This document shows, piece after piece, positions 16,648 through 24,800 of a stretch of DNA of 64,000 nucleotides. The notes beneath the pieces are model-generated. The model ran no database searches, had not been told where the DNA came from, and saw nothing but the letters and a program-made list of their open reading frames with translations. A program made the translations under genes and the position numbers. The first letter of the stretch is position 1, and every line of letters begins with the position of its first letter. The stretch lies in assembly GCF_016482685.1 (NCBI RefSeq), contig NZ_JACYHF010000006.1, forward strand, positions 248,001 to 312,000, read 5' to 3'. The stretch is from Streptomyces sp. DSM 110735. GTDB taxonomy: Bacteria > Actinomycetota > Actinomycetes > Streptomycetales > Streptomycetaceae.

Positions 16648-17754
16648 CTACGACCACCGCCCCCGCTTCGCCTGCGCCGCCGCCCGCCCCTCCGCGCCCT
16701 TCCGCTTCCAGTCCCGCTTGATCTCCGCGCGGAGCCGCGCGTCGGTCTTGGCGACGATCCGCTGGTTCTCGCGCATCAGCTTGCGGTAGCTGTCGAGCCT
16801 GCGGTGGGGCAGTTCGCCGCTGTCCACGGCGGAGCGCACCGCGCAGTGCGGTTCGGTGTCGTGGGCGCAGTCGGGGAAGCGGCAGTCGCGGGCCAGTTCC
16901 TCGACGTCGGAGAAGACCTGTCCCACCCCGCTGCCCGCGTCGAAGAGACCGACCCCGCGCAGCCCCGGCGTGTCGATGAGGACACCGCCGCCGGGCATCG
17001 GCAGCAGGTTGCGGGTGGTCGTGGTGTGCCGCCCCTTGCCGTCCACGTCACGCGCCGCCCGTACGTCCATCACCTCCTCCCCGACCAGGGCGTTGGCCAG
17101 CGTGGACTTGCCCGCGCCGGACTGGCCGAGGAGGACGGCGGTACCGGAGCCGACGAGGGCGCGCAGCACGTCGAGCCCCTCGTCGTACAGCGCGCTGACC
17201 GTGAGCACGGGCACGCCGGGCGCGGTCGTCTCGACGTCCTGGACGAGGTGCGCGAGCGTCACCGGGTCCGCCACGAGGTCCGCCTTGGTGAGGACGACCA
17301 CGGGCTGCGCCCCGGACTCCCAGGCGAGGGCGAGGAAGCGCTCGACGCGCCCGAGGTCGAGTTCGACGGCGAGGGACAGGGCGATGACCGCGTGGTCCAC
17401 GTTGGCGGCGAGGATCTGCCCGTCGGACCGCTTGGAGGAGGTGGAGCGGACGAAGGCGGTACGGCGGGGCAGCAGCGCCCGTACGTACCGGGGCGTACCG
17501 CCGGGGTCCACGGCCGCCCAGTCGCCGGTGCACACGATCCGCATCGGGTCGTTGGGCGTGACGAACGCGGTGTCGGCGCGGACGGTGCCGACGGGGGTGA
17601 CGACGTCGCACTGCCCCCGGTCGACCCGCACGACCCGCCCGGGCAGCAGCCCGCGCTCGGCATACGGCGCGAACTCGCCCTGCCAGTCGGCGTCCCAGCC
17701 GTACGGGTCGAGCGTACGCGAGGAGGAAACGGAGGAACCATCGAGGAAGTTCAA
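16648..17754 (-). CDS. rsgA: Ribosome small-subunit-dependent GTPase RsgA
   Basis: A circularly permuted GTPase of 368 residues with the order G4-G5-G1-G3. Motifs are VVLTKADLV, then VSAL, then the P-loop LLGQSGAGKSTLANAL, then IDTPGLRGVGL. An N-terminal OB-fold (RVVRVDRGQCDVVTPVG) and a C-terminal zinc finger (CRFPDCAHDTEPHCAV) complete the family layout. RsgA checks late 30S maturation and releases RbfA. The start is taken as TTG at 17754 because GAAGGG lies 6 bases upstream and homologues begin near here; an ATG 33 codons upstream would overlap the palindromic leader. The C-terminus is unusually basic (KRDWKRKGAEGRAAAQAKRGRWS). A 23-codon possible leader gene lies just upstream on the same strand. 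Confidence 0.9.
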   Translation of the reverse strand: MNFLDGSSVSSSRTLDPYGWDADWQGEFAPYAERGLLPGRVVRVDRGQCDVVTPVGTVRADTAFVTPNDPMRIVCTGDWAAVDPGGTPRYVRALLPRRTAFVRSTSSKRSDGQILAANVDHAVIALSLAVELDLGRVERFLALAWESGAQPVVVLTKADLVADPVTLAHLVQDVETTAPGVPVLTVSALYDEGLDVLRALVGSGTAVLLGQSGAGKSTLANALVGEEVMDVRAARDVDGKGRHTTTTRNLLPMPGGGVLIDTPGLRGVGLFDAGSGVGQVFSDVEELARDCRFPDCAHDTEPHCAVRSAVDSGELPHRRLDSYRKLMRENQRIVAKTDARLRAEIKRDWKRKGAEGRAAAQAKRGRWS

Positions 17755-17827
17755 GGGAAACCCTTCAAGGGGCGCCCCCGGCCGACAGCGCGCCTGTGCG
17801 CGGAAGTGACCCTGAATCAGGGAGAGT

Positions 17828-17899
17828 TCAGCCGGAGACCACGGAGGTGGCACGTACGGTCTGCTGAGCGCGGGCAGCGCTCGTCACGAAGACGGTCAT
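17828..17899 (-). CDS. Possible 23-residue leader peptide upstream of rsgA
   Basis: A short frame beginning MTVFVTSAARAQQTVRA and ending TGA has a good ribosome site (GAGGTG, 8 bases before ATG) and sits 73 bases before the rsgA start. Its stop is followed by the 13-base palindrome CCCTGATTCAGGG. It has no signal or membrane character. It could be a regulatory leader or chance; the ribosome site and position favour the former. Confidence 0.4.
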   Translation of the reverse strand: MTVFVTSAARAQQTVRATSVVSG

Positions 17900-18087
17900 C
17901 GGGCTCACCTCTCATTCCTCGAACACGGTCAATGGCGGCGACCGAGGGCCACCGCGGGATGCGACGTCAGCCTAGGAGCACGCGGCGTGCGGCACCACTG
18001 AATTACTTCCCGGTCCGCCGACCGCACCATTCGCGCTTGCCAGCTTGGTCGAACACCAGAACGTTTACACGGGGGAGGTTCCTGGCG

Positions 18088-18636
18088 GTGGCTCGGGGCG
18101 AGCGGGAACGACCGATTCGACGACGCGTGCAAGCCGCCGTCCTGGTCGCGGCGTTCGGCATGCTCGCCGGATGCGGGGAGTCCGGTGAGAAGCGGGAGTA
18201 CGCCGTGCCCGACGCGCTGTGCGGTGTCTCGGTGGGGTCCGGGCTGGTCGCTCCGTTCCTGCCCGGCGGCAAGGGGTTGAAGGTCCACGAGGAGCGGCCG
18301 GTGCCGAGCAGGAGGATGTGCCGGCTGGACGTCGCCGGGAAGTGGGCGTTCATGGCGAACCTGGAGTGGTGGGCGGACGACGTGTCCGCCGCCACCGTCG
18401 CGGGCGCCAATCCCCAGTTGGGCAAGGAGAGCCATGTCTCCTCCGACAGCGCCTTCTTCTACAGCGGCACGGGGGCGGTGGTGGGCGTGAAGGGGTGCTC
18501 CAGCCCCGGGCATGCCGGGCACACGCTGTACACGTCGCTCCGGGTGCGGGACGCGGACCTCGGTGACCCCGCCGCCATGAAGAAGCTGGCCACCGCGTAC
18601 ACGAAGGCTGTGAGGCGCACCGATGCGTGTGCGTGA
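18088..18636 (+). CDS. Small secreted lipoprotein of unknown function
   Basis: 182 residues from a GTG preceded by GGGGGAGG. A basic N-terminus (RGERERPIRRRV) and hydrophobic core AAVLVAAFGMLAGC ends in a lipobox LAGC, so the mature protein should be anchored outside the membrane by a diacylated Cys. The mature part has four further Cys (C in DALCGVSVGSG, RRMCRLDVAG, KGCSSPG and the terminal DACA), probably two disulfides. I do not recognise a family beyond actinobacterial lipoproteins of this general type. It is transcribed toward the giant kinase gene 187 bases downstream, but no evidence links them. Confidence 0.75.
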   Translation: MARGERERPIRRRVQAAVLVAAFGMLAGCGESGEKREYAVPDALCGVSVGSGLVAPFLPGGKGLKVHEERPVPSRRMCRLDVAGKWAFMANLEWWADDVSAATVAGANPQLGKESHVSSDSAFFYSGTGAVVGVKGCSSPGHAGHTLYTSLRVRDADLGDPAAMKKLATAYTKAVRRTDACA

Positions 18637-18822
18637 GACCGCCGCGGCTCTCTGCGTCTCAGGCAGGTGACGGCAGGCTGAGGAGCGGTGTTTTCGCGTC
18701 GTCGTACCCCACCCCGCGCCCCCGTCCAACGCCCCCCGTCACGCCAGGAGATAAGGGCGGTACCTGCTGATAGCCTGGGATGCTCCGGGTGAGGCGCGTA
18801 CCGTTTCGGCCGTTTCGCAAAG

Positions 18823-21800
18823 GTGTTTGACGAACCGTCGGATAACTCATGGCTGGTGCGGGGGTGCCGGGTGAGCGAGGCTGTCGACTGGGCAACGGGC
18901 GTGGAGTGCTATGCCGGTTCGCTGGGGACGGACAGCCCGCCGGAGCGGGACACCGCGACGGCAGCAGCACCCGTGGCGGTCGTGGTCGCGCGGGAGGCGC
19001 TGTTCCACGCGCACGCCATCGCCCCGGACAAGTCGGTGGCCGTACGCCAGGTGGAGGTGCTGGCGCGGGCGTTCGCCGGAGACGACCCCGAAGGCGTGGG
19101 CGCGCTGCTGGACTTCTGGCACTTCGCGTGGACGGGCAGGTTCGCCACCGGGGTCTTCCACGGGGACGAGACCCTGCCGCCCGCGCTGAAGTCCTCGCTC
19201 CAGGCTCTCGCGTCCGCCGGTGGCCGCCCCGCGCTGCACGCGGCGCAGGAGGGACTGCTGCACGAGGCGCGGCGCAGGCTGGAGACGGAGACGCGGGCGG
19301 CGGCCGCCGCGAACCACGTGATGGGCAAGGACCTGTTCCTGCGCCCGCTGCAGACGTTCACCGAGGACGGCCCCGACGCGTGCCTGCTGCTGGCCAAGTC
19401 CCCGGCGGACGCGGTCAAGTCGGTCAACGGCGCGCTGCTCAAGCCGCTGTCGATGAGCGGCGTCCGCTATCAGCAGACGGTGGAGACGGCGGCGCGGATC
19501 GCCGACCGGATGCGGGAGGTGCAGGCACTCGACGGCATCGTGCGGGACGCGCCGCCGCGGGTGCCGCTGCAGGTGTCGAAGGACGACGTGGCCCGGCTGT
19601 CCCCGGCCGCCGCCGCTCTGCTGCCGCTGGTCCTGCTGGATCTGACCGGTCCTGAGGCGGAGGTGTTCAGCCCGGCTCCCGTGCTGGAGCGGCTGGAGGA
19701 GCGGCTGTCGCTGCTGGAGGCGCAGGACGCGCTGCGTCCCGCGCTGGCGCTCGGGGAGACGGGGCGCAAGGGCGGGGTGGTGGCGCAGGCGCAGTCGTAT
19801 CTGGCGTCGGTGCGCAGCAGGCTCGACGGTGTCGCCCGGCACGTCTCGGAGAGTCCCGAGCTGGTCGAGTTCCTCGACGAGGTCCGCGCGGAGGTCGCGG
19901 GCGGCTGGACCCGTCAGGTCGACTCCCTGCTGGAGCTGGCGCAGCCGCTGGTCGCGCGGGGCAGACGCCTGGAGCGGACCCGTGCCCTGCGCGAGAGGAT
20001 CGCGGAGAGCCGCACCGGTGAGGACCCGGAGGGCACCGGCGCCGAGGACCCCGCGCTGACCCGCCTCGCGGGCATGGTGGACGTGGTCGAGCGCACCGAG
20101 GACGAGGAGGCTGCCGAGCAACTCCTCGCGGCGGCGGAGGACTTGGCGCAGGGGCTGTCCCCCGCCGAGGAGAGCCGTCCCGGTGCGCGCGGGACCGCCG
20201 TCGTGCCGAGCGGCGAGCCCGTGGTCGTGCCGCCCATCCTGCTGCTGGCGGAGCTGCTGGAGGAGCCCTGGCATCCGCTGCTGCCCCGCGCGCTGCGGGC
20301 GGTGCCGGACGCGGGCCCGGCAGCCGCCGTGTTCGAGGAGATGGCGGCGCGGGGTTCGGGTCCCGCGCAGCGGGCCGCCGCCGTGTGCGCCATCGGCTGG
20401 TCGGTGTTCGGCGGCGACCCGGAGCGGGCGCTGGAGCGGCACGCGCGGCTCGCGGAGCGCGCCAGCCGCTCGGCGACCCGGTACTGGAACGAGGGCTGTG
20501 CCCGCGCCGCGCTCGGTGACCTGGACGGCGCCGTCACCGCTTTCGAGGCTGTCGCCCGGCTGGGTGACAGCCCGCCGCAGCTCGTCGTGCCGCCGGTGCG
20601 GGAGCTGTTCCGGGTGGCGGGGCGCCCCTGCCCGTTCCGGCAGCCGCTGCGGCACGGTCCGGTGCCCGACGGCCGTACCGACACGTTTGTGATGCAGCGG
20701 TTCGAGGCGACGGCCAAGCGGCTGCGCCTCGGCGGGCGTACGGCCGATGCCGAGCTGCTCCTTGAGGCGCTGACCGAGGTGTCCGCGCTGGCGCCCGGCC
20801 GCTCCCTGCTGATGAAGATCTACCGGGAGGAGCACCGGCTGTCCGACGCCGAGCAGTTCGTGGCCCGGATGACCGAGCGGGGCGCCGCCGACTGGATGCT
20901 CGGTTTCGACCTCGCCCTGGTGGCCGCGGAGAGCGGGAACCTCGGCCGGGCGGGCGAGTTGCGGGACTCCCTCGCGGCGGCCGGGGCGCCGACGCAGCAT
21001 CTGCTGCAGTTGGAGCGGCGGATCGCGCTGGCGCGTCCCGTGGTCGGCGTACCGCAGGTGCCCGCGCAGACCCAGCCGTATCCGAGGACGCAGCCGTACC
21101 CGCAGCCGCAGGGCACCCCCTCGCACCGCCCGCCCGCCACCGGGGACGGGGACGAGGGGAACCTCCCGCCCGTGCTGCTGCACGAGGATCTGCTGGCACT
21201 GGACGCGGACAGCCTGCCGTCCGGGCTGCTGGCGGCGCTGACCCGGGTGGAGAACCCGCTGGAGGTGGCGCAGGGCTTCGCCGACTGGGCGGCGGAGGCG
21301 CAGGGCGACGCCGCGCGGGCAGCCGCCGCGTGTGCGGTCGGCTGGGCGTGCCGGGCCGGGGACGCCGGGCTCGCCGCCGACTGGGCGGACAGCCTGCTGC
21401 CCGCCGACGCGACGGGCTGGCTGCTGTGGAACCGGGCCTGCGCACAGGAGTTGACGGGAGATGCCGAGGGCGCGGCCCGCACGCTGGAGCTGGCGCTGGA
21501 CAGCGGGGACCAGCCGCCGTCGGGGGTGTGGCCGCTCCTCGCCGAGCGTCTCGCCGCCGCGGGCAGAGCGGTGCCGCCGTCGCCGTACAGCACCGTCGTC
21601 GCGCCGAACCCGCCCACCCGGATCGGCAACGCCACCGTGCAGCACTTCGAGTCGCTGGCCAAGCGGCTCTACACGATCGGGCGCCGCCGTGACGCGGAGT
21701 GGCTGCTGCGCTCGCTGGTGGAAGCCGCGCCGCGTACTCCGGGGCGGCTGCTGCTGATGAAGATCTGGCGCGAGGGGCGCCGACTGGACGACGCCCTCAC

Positions 21801-24800
21801 GCTCGTCTCGCGGCGGCGCGCGTTCGGGGAGGACGACTGGCGGCTGTGTTACGAGGCGGGTCTGGTGGCGGTCGCGGCCGGGCGGCCGACGGTCGCCCAG
21901 GACATGCGGCGCCAGGTCGTCTCGCTGGGCGGTCCGGCCGAGTGGATCGAGCAACTGGACCGGCGGATCGGTGTGCCGCCGACGACGGCAGGGCCGCAGG
22001 TGTCCAGTGGTTCCCGCACCGTCCAGGCGCCCGAACAGCACATCGTGCAGCAGGCGTTGAGTGGGCGTCAGGACAAGGCGGCTCTTCTGGACCCGGCGCG
22101 GCAACTGCTGGACGAGCGCGGTCCCTCGCCCGTCCTCGCGGTCGCCCGTCAGCTCGAACGCACCGCGCCCTGGGCCCGGTTGACCCTGCTGGACCTGCTG
22201 ATCGACCGGGTCGCCGAGCAGCCGGACCGGCAGGCACCGGCCGGGCTCGTGGAGCAGGTGGTGGGCGGCGGCGACACCAAGCTGGTGGAACGCCTCGCCT
22301 CGGCGCTGGACGACTCCGGCGAACACCAGGAAGCCATCCGCCTGTTGACCGAGTTCGCCGACCAGTGCCGCCCCGCCCAGCGGCCGAGGATCTGGCACCG
22401 GATGGTCGTACTCCTGCGCAGCCACGGGGAGTCGGAGGAAGCCGACAAGGTGATGGCCGCCACCTCCCCGCCGTTGCCCCCGCAGCCGCTGTCCGCCGAC
22501 CCGGACCGGACCGTACGACTGCCGCCCCACCACTCCCACCTGGTGCTGCCGCCGCGCCCCGAGGAGGGACCCGCACCGCTGCACGAGGCTCAGGACCTTG
22601 AGCAGGAGCGGGGTCCGGGAGCCGCCGCCGACGCCTGGTGCGCGGCGCTGGAGGCCGGGCATGTGCTGGCGTATCCGCACACGTTGGGCGCCCTGGTGAC
22701 GGCGGGGCGCGCGGAGGAGGCGCTGGGGCTGTTCCGGCGGTACGCGGACCGCTTCTGGACGGGCTCGGCGGCGGCGTGGAACATCGCTGCCGCGTATGCC
22801 CAGTTGGGGCTGCTGGAGCAGGCGGCGGACACGCTGGAGATCGAGGCGCGGATCAGCAGTTGGACGGCGCTCAGCGCCGAGGCACGGACCGGCGTGGACG
22901 AGATCTTCCGCCAGGTGGGCAGGCCGTCGCCGCGCAGGCTGCTCACCCCGAACAACGCGTTCTCCGTGCCCGGACCGGCGGCGACGCCTGAGCAGTCCGA
23001 CGAGGACGACCTCGCACCCGCGCACACCAATACGGCACCGGACGGCTCGGCTTCGGTCCCGGCACCGCGTCCCGCCCGTGAGGTGCTCCCCGTCCACCCG
23101 CACGAACCGGCGCCCCCGCTCCCGCTCAGGGCCAAGCCCGAGGAGTGGGAGAACCGCGTGCAGAGCACCTCTCTGGCGGGCGCCCTGCGCGGGCACGAGC
23201 CGGGCTCCGGCGGCTTCGCCCAGCAGACCCTGCTGATGCGCGCCGGGTGCGGCCGTCTCATCGAGGGGCTGGCCGGGGAGGCCGAGCGGTTCGTGCGACC
23301 CGCGCCCCGCCCGCTCGGTCCTGACCTGCTGAAGCGGGTGAGCCCGGCGGCGGCGACCGCCTTCACCACGGGTCTCGCCGCGGCTCAGGAGGAGCGCTGG
23401 ACCGAGGCCGCCGACGCCTGGCGCACCGCCTACGACGCCCACCCGCGCAACGAGGTCATCGCCGCCGATCTCATGCTGGCCCTGGTGCACACCGAGGAAC
23501 TGACGCTCGCCCGCACGCTGGTCGACGGGTTCGCGTTCAGCACCTCCTTCATCCGCCCCCGCGCCGCGCTGGCCCACGCGCTCGGCGGCCCCCGCGCGGC
23601 GGTGGAGGAGATCGCCCGGATGCGCGCGGAGGATCTCGGTCTCGGCAGGACCGAGCTGCCGCTCGCGCAGGCGGGGCTCGAACTGCACCGCCTGGGCGAC
23701 CCGCACGCCGCCGCCCGCACCCTGCTGTCCGTCGCGGTCGACCGCCCCACGGGTCTGGCCCGGATGTTCGCCGCCGTGGCCCTGCTGCTCGGGCAGGACG
23801 CCGGGGACGACGCGCTGGTGGAGGAGGCGTACCGCTCGCTGCTCGCGCCGATGCCGCACGTCAACGAGATCGTGACGGTGGCCCTGGCCGACCGCCGCCC
23901 CGACCATCTCCTGTGGGTCCGGGGTCTGCTCGGCGCGGGCCAGCTCAAGCGGCTCGCGGACGCCCGCTCGGTGGAGCTGGCCAGGGAGGAGCCCTCGCAC
24001 CGCAGGCTCCAGGTGATGCGCGCGCTGCTTGAGCAGCGGCGCGGTGTCTCCGCGGACACCCGCTGGCTGTGGGCGCGGATGCTGTGGCAGGACGGGGAGA
24101 GCGCGGAGGCGGCGCAGGAGTACGGCGAGGTCGTCCGCGAGCTGGCGGTGACCCCGGGGCGTCCCCGGCTGGCGCACGCCGTCGAGGACTGGATCCAGGC
24201 GGCCCGCTCCAGCGGCGACCCCGACCGGCACCGGGAGGCGCTGGCCACCAAGCAGGAACTCGGACTCCCCATGCGGACGCGGGAGCTGGAGATCCTGCGC
24301 GGTGACGAGGTGGCGCAGGAGAGTCTGCTGCTCGACCTGGAGGCGGACCTCGTCTCCTTCCGGGCTGCCGATGTCGTCGGCGGGCGCCCGGAGGCGTCGT
24401 ACCGGCTGGAGCGGGTCGTGGAGTCGGTGCGCTCCCTGGCGGCGGGCAGCCAGGACGAGGTGGTCGTCGACGAGCTGGTGAACGTCTGGTACCTCCAGCT
24501 CGCCCAGGACATCGACACCGAGGACGGGCGCGCCCATCTGATGGTGCTGCGACGGCAGGCGAGGGAGCTGAGCAGCAGGGTCGGCGACCGGGCGCTGCGG
24601 GAGGCGGCGAAACAGGTGAGCGTGGTCACCTACCGGCTCTGGGAGGAGTCGGGGCGCCGGCTGCTGCCGCCGCGGGTCGAGGGCGCCCTCCAGGTGATCG
24701 AGTCGGAGCTGTGGTGCCACGACGACGGACCGCTGCACGTCCGCCTCACCGTGGTGCCGCAGGAGGGCGAGGGGCGCGTCCAGATCGGCTACAACGGCTC

